64,000 bases of DNA from Burkholderia pyrrocinia. GTDB lineage: Bacteria > Pseudomonadota > Gammaproteobacteria > Burkholderiales > Burkholderiaceae. The translations under genes were made by a program, and so were the position numbers. The notes under the pieces were generated by a model. That model worked only from the letters and a program-made list of their open reading frames with translations, did no database searches and had not been told where the DNA came from. This document shows, in pieces, positions 25,352-35,564 of the stretch (position 1 is the stretch's first letter; every line of letters starts with the position of its first letter). Location: positions 248,001 through 312,000 of the forward strand of contig NZ_CP094460.1 in assembly GCF_022809715.1 (NCBI RefSeq), given 5' to 3'.

Positions 25352-26659
25352 TCAGCGGTTCACGAGTTTTGCCGGATACGCGAGCGCGAGTGCGCAGCCG
25401 ACCAGCATGCACGCGGCGAAGCCATACAGCCCCGCGCTTTGCGAATGGAACGTGTCGCGCAGCCAGCCGATGAAGTAGGTGCTGCCGAACCCGCCGAGGT
25501 TCGCGATCGAGCACGCGAACGCGATCCCGCCGGCCGCGGCGGAGCCCTTCAGGAACGTGGACGGCAACGCCCAGACGACCGGCATCGCGGCAGCCGCGCC
25601 TGCGTTGATCAGCGAAAACAGCAGTACCGTCCCGAGCGTGCCGTGCAACGACGAGGCCGCGATCGCCAGCGCGACGGCCGACACCACGAACGGTACGACG
25701 ATATGCCAGCGGCGTTCGCGCGCGCGATCCGAGCTCGCGCCGCAATACAGCGTGGCGAGCACGGCCGCGGCATTCGGAATCACCATCAGCCAGCCGATGT
25801 GATACGCATCCTTCACGCCGGTGTCGCGCAGGATCGTCGGCAGCCAGAAGCTCACCGCATACAGGCCGAGCAGCACGCACAGGTCGATCAGGCCGAGCGC
25901 CCATACCTTCGGATCGGAGAAGGCCTTGCCGAGCGCGTGGCTCTTGTTGCCGGACGGATCGGCGTCGAGATTCGCGCGCAGCATCCGCTTTTCGTCCGCG
26001 TTTAGCCATTGCGCGGATTCGATGCTGTTGGGCAGCCAGCGCAGCACCGCGAAGCCGAGCAGCACCGACGGCAGTGCTTCGAGCAGGAACAGCCACTGCC
26101 AGCCGCCGAGCCCGTGCGTGCCGTCGAACGCGCGCATGATCCAGCCGGAGATCGGGCTGCCGATCATGCTCGACAGCGGCAGGCCGACCATGAACAGCGC
26201 GACGATCCGTGCGCGGCGCGCATCGGGATACCACTGCGTCAGGTACAGCAGCACGCCCGGCAGGAAGCCGGCTTCGGCGGCGCCGAGCAGGAAGCGCACG
26301 ACGTAGAACTGCATCGGCGTGTGCACGAACATCGTCGCACCCGACAGCAGGCCCCACGTGATCATGATCCGCGCGATCCACAGCTTCGCGCCGACGCGCT
26401 GCAGCACCAGGTTGCTTGGGACTTCGAACAGGATGTAGCCGGCGAAGAACAGGCCGGCGCCGAGCCCGTACACGGTATCGCTGAACTTCAGCGCGTCGAG
26501 CATCTGGAGTTTCGCGAGCCCGATATTGATGCGGTCGAGATAGGCCGCGAAGTAGCACAGGCAGAAGAGGGTGATCAGGCGCAGCGTGACCTTGCGATAG
26601 AGATTGCCGTGCTGCGCGTCGTCGGGGGAAACGGCGGCGCTCGGGTGTGCGGTAGACAT
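25352..26659 (-). CDS. nicT: MFS transporter of the ACS family, likely NicT-type (nicotinate pathway)
   Basis: A 435-residue transporter with 12 hydrophobic segments. Anion:cation symporter features are YLDRINIGLAKLQM in helix 1 and YILFEVPSNLVLQRVGAKLWIAR between helices 2 and 3. It is divergent from the MarR gene and shares its putative operator box (26759-26772) with the nic catabolic operons. Uptake of nicotinate or 6-hydroxynicotinate is therefore the likely role, as for P. putida NicT. The symbol rests on context. It is followed by a good intrinsic terminator. Confidence 0.75.
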   Translation of the reverse strand: MSTAHPSAAVSPDDAQHGNLYRKVTLRLITLFCLCYFAAYLDRINIGLAKLQMLDALKFSDTVYGLGAGLFFAGYILFEVPSNLVLQRVGAKLWIARIMITWGLLSGATMFVHTPMQFYVVRFLLGAAEAGFLPGVLLYLTQWYPDARRARIVALFMVGLPLSSMIGSPISGWIMRAFDGTHGLGGWQWLFLLEALPSVLLGFAVLRWLPNSIESAQWLNADEKRMLRANLDADPSGNKSHALGKAFSDPKVWALGLIDLCVLLGLYAVSFWLPTILRDTGVKDAYHIGWLMVIPNAAAVLATLYCGASSDRARERRWHIVVPFVVSAVALAIAASSLHGTLGTVLLFSLINAGAAAAMPVVWALPSTFLKGSAAAGGIAFACSIANLGGFGSTYFIGWLRDTFHSQSAGLYGFAACMLVGCALALAYPAKLVNR

Positions 26660-26758
26660 GGGATTGCCCCTGTTCGAGTGTGACGGATGAATGGGTGGCC
26701 GATCGACGCGGGCGGACATTTCGCCGCGCACTGGAGTCTGTATATCACGGCAATTAAA

Positions 26759-26772
26759 TAGCGTACACACTA
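26759..26772 (-). promoter_or_regulatory. Putative NicR operator upstream of nicT
   Basis: Minus strand reads TAGTGTGTACGCTA, an imperfect dyad about 100 bases upstream of the nicT start. The 13-mer AGTGTGTACGCTA is identical to the box upstream of nicC (33684-33696). Confidence 0.6.
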
Positions 26773-27139
26773 GAAAATACCGAATCGCACAGGCATGAAT
26801 CCGGCCGCTTGGAGGTAAGTGTCTGCATGAGAAAAACCGCGCTTTTGATAGGGCTTTTGACGATCTAAAACGCATGTGGAAATGGCCTGCGAGCGCGCGA
26901 AAGCATGCACAAAATTCGTGCGTATGCGCTCAAAAGTGAAGTGTGTGCGCGAGAGTGTGTCGCAGCGTGCAAATGCACGTGAGGCAGCAGGCCCGGACGC
27001 ACGGGGCGACCGTTAGGCGACGGCATCGGCCGGTGATCCGCCGCCGTCAGGCGATCGTCAGGCGCGATGCGTGCCGGGTGCCGCTAATCCTGATGCACCG
27101 CAATGAAGCGGCCGCCCGGCCGCCGGTTGCGCCAAATTG

Positions 27140-27151
27140 AGGGTGTACACT
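27140..27151 (+). promoter_or_regulatory. Putative NicR operator upstream of nicR
   Basis: AGGGTGTACACT matches AGTGTGTACGCT at 10 of 12 positions and lies 40 bases upstream of the nicR ATG, suggesting autoregulation. Its core GTGTACAC is a perfect palindrome. Confidence 0.55.
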
Positions 27152-27191
27152 GCTTGTCTTTCACTTGCATGCGGCACAGGCCTTCACTTTC

Positions 27192-27638
27192 ATGGCGTCT
27201 TCCAAGGATTCCTACGACTTTCACGACCAGATCGGACATTTGCTGCGCCGTGCGTATCAGCGGCACGTGTCGATCTTCCAGGAAGCGATCCCCGATTCGG
27301 ATCTCACGGCCGCGCAGTTCGTGACGCTGTGCGCGGTCAAGGAACGCCAGGCGTGCTCGCTGAACGACATCGTCAAGGCGACCGCGATCGACCAGGCGAC
27401 GATTCGCGGCGTCGTCGAGCGCCTGAAGACGCGCGCGCTGATCGAGGTGCTGCCCGACCCGAACGACGGCCGCAAGCTGATCGTGCGCGCGACCGCGACC
27501 GGGCTCGCGCTGATCGACCGTACTGTGCCGTTCGCGAGGCAGGTCACGGAGCGCACGTATGGCGCGCTCAATCCGGGCGAGCGGGTCGCGCTGCAGTTCC
27601 TGCTGCGCAAGATGATGGAAGAAGACGGCGAAGCGTGA
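27192..27638 (+). CDS. nicR: MarR-family regulator of nicotinate catabolism (NicR/BpsR-like)
   Basis: A 148-residue MarR protein. The winged helix-turn-helix includes LTAAQFVTLCAVKERQACSLNDI, then DQATIRGVVERLKTRALIEVLPDPNDGRK with the conserved DxR-type wing. It sits inside the nicotinate gene cluster, and a shared box precedes all nic transcription units and its own gene. NicR of Pseudomonas putida and BpsR of Bordetella are MarR repressors that respond to 6-hydroxynicotinate, and this is likely the same. An in-frame TTG at 27165 is an alternative start. Confidence 0.82.
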   Translation: MASSKDSYDFHDQIGHLLRRAYQRHVSIFQEAIPDSDLTAAQFVTLCAVKERQACSLNDIVKATAIDQATIRGVVERLKTRALIEVLPDPNDGRKLIVRATATGLALIDRTVPFARQVTERTYGALNPGERVALQFLLRKMMEEDGEA

Positions 27639-27662
27639 TGCGCACGCGGGGCGCCGGCCGGC

Positions 27663-29948
27663 CTACGCAGCGCCGGCGGTTGCGGGCGCAGCGGCTTCAT
27701 CGGCGCTCATCAGCCGGCCGGCCTCGCGCAGCGCCGCGCGCACCGCTTCGGGCGTAAACGGCGGCGCGTAGAACCGCACGCCGGTCGCGTCGAACAACGC
27801 GTTCGCAACCGCCGCAGGGCCCGGCACCGACGCCGATTCGCCCGCGCCGAGCGGCGGCTCGCCTTGTCTCGGCATCAGCACGACATCGACGTCCGGCACT
27901 TCCGCGAACGTCAGGATCGGATAGCTCGCCCATTCGCGCGACGCGACCTTGCCGTCCGCGAACCGCACGCGCTCCTTCAGCGTGCGGCTCAATACCTGGA
28001 TCACGTTGCCGTGGATCTGGTGGCGCACGCCATCCGGGTTGATCATCGTGCCGGTGTCTTGGCCGACCGTCACGCGTTCGATGCGTATCTCGCCCGACAC
28101 GCGATCGACGCTCAGGTCGACGATCCATGCCGACCACGCCGCGCCGAAACCGGGGAAGCGGCTGTGCACGTAGCGCGCATACGCGACGCCGCGACCGCGC
28201 GCGAGGCGCGCGCCGTCGTGTTCGCGATGCGCGTGCGCCGGGCGCGGCGTCCAGCCCGCGCGGTCGGCCACGGCCTGCAGCAGTTCGGTCGCGCGCGTGT
28301 CCTGCAGATGGCGCAGCCGGAATACGAGCGGATCGATGCCCGTCAACGCCGCGCATTCGTCGACGAACGCATCGTGCGCGAACGAGTTCGGCAATGCCGA
28401 CACGCCGCGCAGCCACGACGCACGCACGAGCGGCGCGAGATCCTCGCAGACGAAGCGGCGATGCGGGCTCGCGTACGGCGACACGGCCGTGCGATCGCCC
28501 ATCTCGAACACGCGCGGCTCGGGCGCGATCGTGCCGGTCAGCAACGCCGCGAGCAGCGGCGCGTCGTTCGACGGATAGCGCGTCGTGAAGTCGTAGCCGA
28601 GCAGGCGGCCGTCGCGGGTGACTGTGCCGGTTACCTGCATCGACTGGCCGGCGCCTTTCGGTTCCCATAGATGCTCGTCCGCACGCGACAGTTGCACGCG
28701 CACCGGGCGGCCGACCGCACGCGACAGCAGCAGCGCGTCGCCGCACACGTCGTCCGCGCCGTTGCGGCCGTAGCAGCCGGCCGCTTCCATCCGCACGACG
28801 TCGAAATCGGCTTCGTCGCGCGCGACGAGCGTCGCGAGGTCGTAGCGCAGCGATACGGGATTCTGCGTGCCGGACCACACGGTGATCCGGCCGTCGCCCG
28901 GTTCCCGGTAGTCGGCGAGCGCGCATGACGGGCCGATCGAGCCGTGCATCTGGAACGGCCACGCATAGGTGCGCGACAGCGTGATCGTGTCGGGCAACGC
29001 GCGCGCCGCGTCGACATCGCCTTCGTCGAGCAGCACGCGGCGCTTGGCCGGCGCGGCGGCGATCGCGGCGGCCGGCTCGTCGAGCGGCGGCAGCGCGGTA
29101 TGCGGCCGCCACGTCACGCGCAACTGGCGCGCCGCGCGGATCGCATGTTCCTCGCGTTCGGCAACCACGCCGACGAAATCGCCGATCGCGACGACAGCCA
29201 CCAGCCCCGGCACGTCGGCGACCGACGCGCGATCGACGTCGACGAGCGACGTGCCGACGAACGGGCCGCTGTCGTGGCCCGCATACGGCGGCCGCACGAC
29301 ACGGCCGTGCAGCATGCCCGGCACGCGCATGTCGTGCACGAACGTGAGCTGGCCGGTCGCTTTCGCGGGCAGGTCGACGCGCGGCGCCGACTTGCCGACG
29401 ATCCGGTACAGCGCGGGATCTTTCGTGCGCGTGTTCAGGTCCAGCGTCAGCGCGATGCGATGCATGGTGACGAGCGCCGCGAACGTCGCCGTTTGCCCGT
29501 CCGCCGAAATGGTCCCGTTGTCGATAACCAGCCGCTCCACGTCGACACTGAACCGCTCGGCGGCAAGCGCCAGCAGCGCGTGGCGCGTCTGCGCGGCCGC
29601 GCAGCGCAGCGGCGTCGCGGAAATCTGGATCGTCGCGCTCGCGATGGTCGGGCCCTGGTTCGGTGTCGCGGCCGTGTCGCCGAGCACCATCGTCACGCGT
29701 GCGGCCGGCACGTCGAGTTCCTCGGCGACGATCTGTGCGAGCGACGTGCGGATGCCGGTGCCGAGATCGACGTGTCCGTTGAACGCGAGGATGCGGCCGT
29801 CATCGAGAATCGCGACGAAGACTTCGGGCAGTGCCGGCACGTAGGACGACAGGCTGCCCGGCTGGCCGGGCGCCGGCTTGGGCGGAGGTGCGGGCGGGCG
29901 GATCACGGTCAGGCAGCCGTCGCGCACGAGCAATTCGGAACGGTTCAC
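27663..29948 (-). CDS. Stand-alone molybdopterin subunit of nicotinate dehydrogenase (NicB molybdenum half)
   Basis: A 761-residue xanthine-oxidase-family large subunit. The first Moco-binding part has FNGHVDLGTGIRTSLAQIVAEELD, and the middle has an aldehyde-oxidase a/b-hammerhead (GKSAPRVDLPAKATGQLTFVHDMRVPGMLHGRVVRPP, overall pattern only). The C-terminal part has LGAGESASVPGPAAVANAL with the catalytic Glu at about residue 704. It lacks haems and a 2Fe-2S domain. It should hydroxylate nicotinate at C6 with NicA and the cytochrome-bearing protein at 35554-37971. It is the last gene of the leftward operon after nicF and converges on nicR. Confidence 0.8.
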   Translation of the reverse strand: MNRSELLVRDGCLTVIRPPAPPPKPAPGQPGSLSSYVPALPEVFVAILDDGRILAFNGHVDLGTGIRTSLAQIVAEELDVPAARVTMVLGDTAATPNQGPTIASATIQISATPLRCAAAQTRHALLALAAERFSVDVERLVIDNGTISADGQTATFAALVTMHRIALTLDLNTRTKDPALYRIVGKSAPRVDLPAKATGQLTFVHDMRVPGMLHGRVVRPPYAGHDSGPFVGTSLVDVDRASVADVPGLVAVVAIGDFVGVVAEREEHAIRAARQLRVTWRPHTALPPLDEPAAAIAAAPAKRRVLLDEGDVDAARALPDTITLSRTYAWPFQMHGSIGPSCALADYREPGDGRITVWSGTQNPVSLRYDLATLVARDEADFDVVRMEAAGCYGRNGADDVCGDALLLSRAVGRPVRVQLSRADEHLWEPKGAGQSMQVTGTVTRDGRLLGYDFTTRYPSNDAPLLAALLTGTIAPEPRVFEMGDRTAVSPYASPHRRFVCEDLAPLVRASWLRGVSALPNSFAHDAFVDECAALTGIDPLVFRLRHLQDTRATELLQAVADRAGWTPRPAHAHREHDGARLARGRGVAYARYVHSRFPGFGAAWSAWIVDLSVDRVSGEIRIERVTVGQDTGTMINPDGVRHQIHGNVIQVLSRTLKERVRFADGKVASREWASYPILTFAEVPDVDVVLMPRQGEPPLGAGESASVPGPAAVANALFDATGVRFYAPPFTPEAVRAALREAGRLMSADEAAAPATAGAA

Positions 29949-30094
29949 GGGGAAGGTGTCCTGTCGGGAGCGGCGCGGCCGGCGACCGGTTGCGGCGGAG
30001 AGGGTTCGGGCGGCGCGCGTCAGGCCAATCTAGGCCGCCAAAAGCGCAGCGTCAATCGCGGGCGACGCATGCGCCGCCCGCGATCCGTCGCGAC

Positions 30095-30748
30095 TCAGCG
30101 TGCGTGTGCGTGCATGGCATCGATCGCCGCGATCGCGTCGTCGAGCGGCATCACGGCCGCATATTTCTGCTGCATGTCGAACAGGTTCGCGTCGTGCGGC
30201 GCGATCGCGCGATCGCCGACGCAATCCGCGAGCACGAGCGGGCGGAACCCGTGCGACATTGCGTCGACGACGCTCGCACGCACGCAGCCGCTCGTCACGG
30301 CGCCCGCGACGAGCAGCGTCTGCACCGCGCGCTGCGCGAGCCAGGGCGCCAGTTGCGTGCCGAAGAATGCCGATGGCACGGTCTTGCGTACGACGAGTTC
30401 GCCGGCCGCGGGCGTGAGCTCGGGCACGATCGCGCTGTTCGGATGATGCTCGGTCAGCGTCGCCATGCCGGGCACCTTCAGCGAGAAGACGTTGTCGTCG
30501 CTGCCGTCGTCCGCGTACACGATGCGGCTGTGCGCGACGGGCCAGCCGCGTTCGCGCGCCAGCGCGAGCGCGTGCGTCGTGCGTGCGATCGCCGGCGCGA
30601 TGTTGCCGCCGCCGAACGTCGCGGGATCGGCGAAGCCGACCACGAAGTCGACGATCAGCAGGCCGATGTTGCCGTGCGGCGGCAGCGGCGTGCCGAAACC
30701 CTGCTGGCGGTAGACGTTCGCTTCGGCGTGATGGGAAAGATCGTTCAT
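30095..30748 (-). CDS. nicF: Maleamate amidohydrolase
   Basis: A 217-residue cysteine hydrolase of the isochorismatase/N-carbamoylsarcosine amidase fold. It converts maleamate to maleate and ammonia. The catalytic triad is visible: Asp34 (LLIVDFVVGF), the Lys of VVRKTVPSAFFGT, and Cys155 (GAVTSGCVRASVVDA). Neighbouring nicX and nicD supply its substrate and nicE uses its product. The start at 30748 lies 19 bases after the nicX stop. Confidence 0.88.
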   Translation of the reverse strand: MNDLSHHAEANVYRQQGFGTPLPPHGNIGLLIVDFVVGFADPATFGGGNIAPAIARTTHALALARERGWPVAHSRIVYADDGSDDNVFSLKVPGMATLTEHHPNSAIVPELTPAAGELVVRKTVPSAFFGTQLAPWLAQRAVQTLLVAGAVTSGCVRASVVDAMSHGFRPLVLADCVGDRAIAPHDANLFDMQQKYAAVMPLDDAIAAIDAMHAHAR

Positions 30749-30767
30749 GGTGTCTGGCGCTCGTCGG

Positions 30768-31808
30768 TCACGCAGGTTGATCGGTCACGCGGCCGTCGCG
30801 CACGACGGTTGCGCCGTCGAGTTCGACCGTGCAGCGGCGCAGCGGAATGTCGATGTGGCAGGTGGTCGTGCGGTTGCCGCCGCCTTCGTTGTTCGGGCCG
30901 AGCGAGAACAGGAAGTTGCCCTCGAACGCGCGCGCGTCCATCCCGATCGTCGCCTCGCGGTCGTACAGCCCGAGCGTCGACCAGCGCGCGCGCGGCTGCA
31001 GCCCCCAGCCGATATGCGAGATCGCATAGCCTTCGGGGTCGGCGAAGGTCTCCATGTAGTCGCGCAGCAGGTCGGCGTCGACGCCGCCTTCGATGCGCGT
31101 CGCATAACCGCCTTCGACGGTCAGCGCGATCGGCTCGCTTACATAGTGCTTCTGCGGCAGCAGGATGTCGCCGCGGTCGATCACGATCGTGCCGCGCGCG
31201 GTGCGGTCGTTCGGGTAGGTCAGCGCGAAACCGCTCGGCCAGTGATCCCAGCGGCCGGGCGCGTCGACGAAGCCGTATTCGGCAGTCGGCGAGAAGTCGC
31301 CGAGCGGGCAGGTGAGCGCGGTGCCGGCCGCCGACGTCACGCGCATCTCGCGGGCGGCGGCGATTTGCTTCGCCGCGGCGAGCACGCGTGTGCGGTCGGC
31401 CAGCGTCGGCACCATCCGCACGAGCACTTCGGGCGGCTCGACCGCGAGCAGGATCTTCGTGCCGGATTTCAGGATCTCGTGCTGTTCGGGCGAGAACAGC
31501 AGCGTCATCAGGTCGAGCACGAGGTCGCTCTCGCGCAGCGCGGCGATCGCGGCCTTGTTGCCGGTCAGCGGCGTCGTGCCGAGATACGCGAGCGGGTCGC
31601 GGCTGAACGCTTTCTCGCCGTTCACCGGCGGCAGGTCGAGCCGGTTGACGATCGCGCCCATCGATTGCGTCGCGATCAGCGCGCACGACAGCGTCTGCGG
31701 GTGGGTGGCCGCGCTCGTCAGGATCGTGACGGTCTGGCCCGGTTCGAGGCGCGACAGCGTGAGCACCTGCTTCCACGCGTCGATCAGTTGGGTGTCGCTG
31801 ACTGGCAT
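30768..31808 (-). CDS. nicX: 2,5-dihydroxypyridine 5,6-dioxygenase
   Basis: A 346-residue ring-cleaving extradiol dioxygenase. It opens 2,5-dihydroxypyridine to N-formylmaleamate. The Fe(II) ligands reported for P. putida NicX, His265, His318 and Asp320, fall at exactly these positions here: His265 in AISHIGWG and His318/Asp320 in TTCHIDIP. Length is nearly the same as the characterised enzyme. It lies in the leftward operon between nicD and nicF. Confidence 0.92.
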   Translation of the reverse strand: MPVSDTQLIDAWKQVLTLSRLEPGQTVTILTSAATHPQTLSCALIATQSMGAIVNRLDLPPVNGEKAFSRDPLAYLGTTPLTGNKAAIAALRESDLVLDLMTLLFSPEQHEILKSGTKILLAVEPPEVLVRMVPTLADRTRVLAAAKQIAAAREMRVTSAAGTALTCPLGDFSPTAEYGFVDAPGRWDHWPSGFALTYPNDRTARGTIVIDRGDILLPQKHYVSEPIALTVEGGYATRIEGGVDADLLRDYMETFADPEGYAISHIGWGLQPRARWSTLGLYDREATIGMDARAFEGNFLFSLGPNNEGGGNRTTTCHIDIPLRRCTVELDGATVVRDGRVTDQPA

Positions 31809-31856
31809 CGTCGGCTCCGGTAAAGGCGTGAGGGAAAAAGGGCGGCCGCCGAGCGA

Positions 31857-32687
31857 TCAGGCCGCGAGCGGCGCGCCGAGAAAGCTGCCGAACGCCGCGT
31901 AGAAGCCCGGCGCGTTGTCCCACGGGATCATGTGGCCGGCGTCGGGCACGCGCACGTGCTGCATCGACGGCGTCGCGCGCTGCAGTTCCGCGACGTCGTC
32001 GTCGCGCACCACGTCGCCGCGTTCGGCCGTGATCAGCAGCGATGGCACGGCCAGTTGTGCGGCGTCCGCATGGAAATCGTCGGTATGGAATCCTTCATAG
32101 CTCGCGCGTACCGCGCGCTCGTCGCAGGTATGCAGCCACTCGGCGCGCAACTGCAGTTCGGCATCGGTCCAGGTCGGGCAGAACGCGCGCATGCCTTCGG
32201 CGTCGGTGCCGGCGCGCGCGAGCGCCATCGAGTCGATGTACCACGGCAGCTTGCCCGGATAGTCGCGGCGGTTCGGGCCCGACACGGGCGGATCGACGAG
32301 CACGACGGATGCGAGCCCGCGGATGTCGCGCCGCGCCGCACGCGCGGCGATCCGCGCGCCCATCGAATGGCCGACGAGGCTCGTGCGCGGCAGGCCGAGC
32401 GCGGCGACGAGCGCCGCGACGTCGTCGGCCTGCGCATCGAGGCTGTAGTCGAGCGATGGCGATGCGTCGGACAGCCCGCGGCCGCGCACGTCGAGCACAT
32501 AGGTGTCGAACGTCGCGCCGAATGTCTCACCGACGAAACCCCAGGTGATCGCGGGGCTCGTGATGCCGGGAATCAGCACGATCGCAGGGCGCGATGCGCG
32601 CGCGCCGGTCGCGCCGCCGTAGCGCAGGTAGTGCTGGCGGATGCCGTTCGCGCGGATGTTCGCGCCGTACAGGAAAGTCGAGGGCAT
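31857..32687 (-). CDS. nicD: N-formylmaleamate deformylase (alpha/beta hydrolase)
   Basis: A 276-residue alpha/beta-hydrolase that removes formate from N-formylmaleamate. The nucleophile elbow is GHSMGA with Ser108. Asp132 lies in VVLVDPP, and the His is in DAGHMIPW near residue 252. These line up with the Ser-Asp-His triad of P. putida NicD at a constant offset. The oxyanion region is VLIPGITSP. It sits between nicE and nicX on the same strand. Confidence 0.88.
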   Translation of the reverse strand: MPSTFLYGANIRANGIRQHYLRYGGATGARASRPAIVLIPGITSPAITWGFVGETFGATFDTYVLDVRGRGLSDASPSLDYSLDAQADDVAALVAALGLPRTSLVGHSMGARIAARAARRDIRGLASVVLVDPPVSGPNRRDYPGKLPWYIDSMALARAGTDAEGMRAFCPTWTDAELQLRAEWLHTCDERAVRASYEGFHTDDFHADAAQLAVPSLLITAERGDVVRDDDVAELQRATPSMQHVRVPDAGHMIPWDNAPGFYAAFGSFLGAPLAA

Positions 32688-32714
32688 GAATGGACTCCGT
32701 CGGAAGGGCAGCGT

Positions 32715-33467
32715 TCAGTACGCGCCGGACAGCAGCGCGCCGGCGCCGGGCACGACCGGCTCGAGGTCGAGCTCGCGCAGCATCGCGTAGGTGGTCGCGA
32801 TCGCGGCCGTGATCACCGGCTTGCCCGTCATCGCCTCGACCTTCGCGACGGCCGGCAGCGACGGCATCTGCACGCATGCGGACAGCACGATCGCGTCGGC
32901 GTCCTGGTACGGCAGCGTTTTCACGATGTCGGGCAGGCGTGCCGGATCGTGACGGCCGACGTCGAGGTTGTCGGGAATTTCCAGCGCGCGGTAGCCGAGC
33001 ACTTCAAAGCCTTCGTTGCGGATGTAGTCGACCACGAGTTCCGTCAACGGCTTCATATACGGCGCGACGACGACGATGCGCTTCGCGCCGATCACCTTCA
33101 GCGCGTCGACGAGCGCACCCGCGCTCGTCAGCACGGGCGCCTGTGCACCGTTGTCGGCCGTGTGCTTGGTCAGGCGCGCCTGCGACACGCGGTGGTAGCC
33201 GTGCCCCATCGCCATGATCGCGACGAGGCATGCGTAACCGAGCACGTCGACGCGCGCGTCGCTCAGTTCGACCGCGCAGCGGTCGGATTCGGCATCCATC
33301 GCCGCCAGTTCCTCCTTGACGACCTTCTTCATCCGCATCCGGCTCGAGTGATACGTGAAGCGCTCGGGGCGGATCGTTTCGCGCAACCGCAGCATTGCGG
33401 GGATCTCGGTTTCCATCGTCGTGTTGGAACTCGGCACGATCTGGCCGATGCGGTAGGTCTTGCTCAT
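32715..33467 (-). CDS. nicE: Maleate cis-trans isomerase
   Basis: A 250-residue Asp/Glu-racemase superfamily enzyme converting maleate to fumarate. The two catalytic cysteines are Cys80 (GYACLVAIMAMG) and Cys198 (LSACVQMPS). SSNTTMETEIP is the substrate-binding start. ATG at 33467 is preceded by a GGGAGG-like ribosome binding site. It is the first gene of the leftward operon nicE-nicD-nicX-nicF-molybdenum subunit. A putative NicR box lies 72 bases upstream. Confidence 0.9.
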   Translation of the reverse strand: MSKTYRIGQIVPSSNTTMETEIPAMLRLRETIRPERFTYHSSRMRMKKVVKEELAAMDAESDRCAVELSDARVDVLGYACLVAIMAMGHGYHRVSQARLTKHTADNGAQAPVLTSAGALVDALKVIGAKRIVVVAPYMKPLTELVVDYIRNEGFEVLGYRALEIPDNLDVGRHDPARLPDIVKTLPYQDADAIVLSACVQMPSLPAVAKVEAMTGKPVITAAIATTYAMLRELDLEPVVPGAGALLSGAY

Positions 33468-33538
33468 GACGGGAGGCTCCGTGTCGGTAAGGGAGGGGCG
33501 GCACGCTGGCGCGGGATCGCCGGATTTCGAGCAAAGTC

Positions 33539-33552
33539 TAGTGTGTACATTT
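33539..33552 (+). promoter_or_regulatory. Putative NicR operator upstream of the nicEDXF operon
   Basis: TAGTGTGTACATTT matches TAGTGTGTACGCTA at 11 of 14 positions, including the 10-base core TAGTGTGTAC. It lies 72 bases upstream of the nicE start. Confidence 0.55.
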
Positions 33553-33682
33553 GAAAATGGCAATGTATCAAAATGATGCTCGGCGCGTGTTGAGCGTTTG
33601 AGTACGTGGATATACGAGTATTTATCGGTGTTTTCCCGAATGAGATTGCAGCGATCAACAATCCGCTTGTCCTGAATAAATT

Positions 33683-33696
33683 GAGTGTGTACGCTA
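33683..33696 (+). promoter_or_regulatory. Putative NicR operator upstream of nicC-nicA-nicB
   Basis: GAGTGTGTACGCTA matches TAGTGTGTACGCTA at 13 of 14 positions and lies 70 bases upstream of the nicC ATG. It is followed by AAATA, which could be part of a -10 region, so repressor binding would block the promoter. Confidence 0.6.
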
Positions 33697-33726
33697 AATA
33701 AACGCCATTCAATCCGCCCGTTCTAG

Positions 33727-34923
<1,197 letters not shown>

Positions 34924-35060
34924 CGCGCACGCGATTCCCGCGCCGGCCGGCGCTTCGCTGTCGCGGGGATCGATGTGCCGGAACCCGTGTTTTTCGGCGT
35001 GTTATATGTCGTCGGGCGTGCGCCGGCCCTCGGCCTGCACGCCGCATTCCGGATCCATTC

Positions 35061-35564
35061 ATGTCCCATCCCGCTTCTCCGTCGCGGCCGCTGGCGTTTC
35101 GCGTGAACGGCACGCCGCACACCTTCGACGAGGCCGCGCCCGACGCGCCGCTGCTGCTGGTCCTGCGCAACGACTGCGCGCTCAACGGCCCGAAATACGG
35201 CTGCGGGCTCGGGCAGTGCGGCGCGTGCACGGTGCTCGTCGACGGGCAGGCGACGCGTTCGTGCGTGGTGCCGGCCGCCGCCGCGAGCGGGCGCGACGTC
35301 ACGACGCTGGAAGGGCTCGGGTCGCGCGACGCACCGCATCCGATCCAGCGCGCGTTCATCGACGAGCAGGCCGCGCAATGCGGTTATTGCCTGAACGGGA
35401 TGATCATGAGCACGAAGGCGCTGCTCGACCGCAACCCCGCGCCGGACGATGCGGCGATCCGCGATGCGCTGCGTTTCAACCTGTGCCGCTGCGGCACGCA
35501 CCTGGAGATCATCCGGGCCGTGCATCGTGCCGCACGCTATCTGCGGGACGGCGATGAAGCATGA
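35061..35564 (+). CDS. nicA: Nicotinate dehydrogenase small (2Fe-2S) subunit
   Basis: A 167-residue iron-sulfur protein with the two clusters of the xanthine dehydrogenase small-subunit family: a plant-ferredoxin-type site (GCGLGQCGACTVLVDG with a later Cys) and a C-terminal site (CGYCLNGM and CRCGTH). It passes electrons from the molybdenum centre to the cytochrome subunit during nicotinate hydroxylation. Length matches P. putida NicA. Its end overlaps the next gene by 11 bases. Confidence 0.9.
   Translation: MSHPASPSRPLAFRVNGTPHTFDEAAPDAPLLLVLRNDCALNGPKYGCGLGQCGACTVLVDGQATRSCVVPAAAASGRDVTTLEGLGSRDAPHPIQRAFIDEQAAQCGYCLNGMIMSTKALLDRNPAPDDAAIRDALRFNLCRCGTHLEIIRAVHRAARYLRDGDEA

Larger units (their letters stand above)
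26660..27191. other. 532-base regulatory gap between nicT and nicR
   Basis: No gene is seen. It contains two strong nic-type boxes (26759-26772 near nicT and 27140-27151 near nicR). Two further degenerate copies, AGTGTGTGCGC (26940-26950) and AGTGTGTCGC (26954-26963), lie in the middle. The part from 26740 to 26940 is AT-rich compared with its surroundings. Confidence 0.6.
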
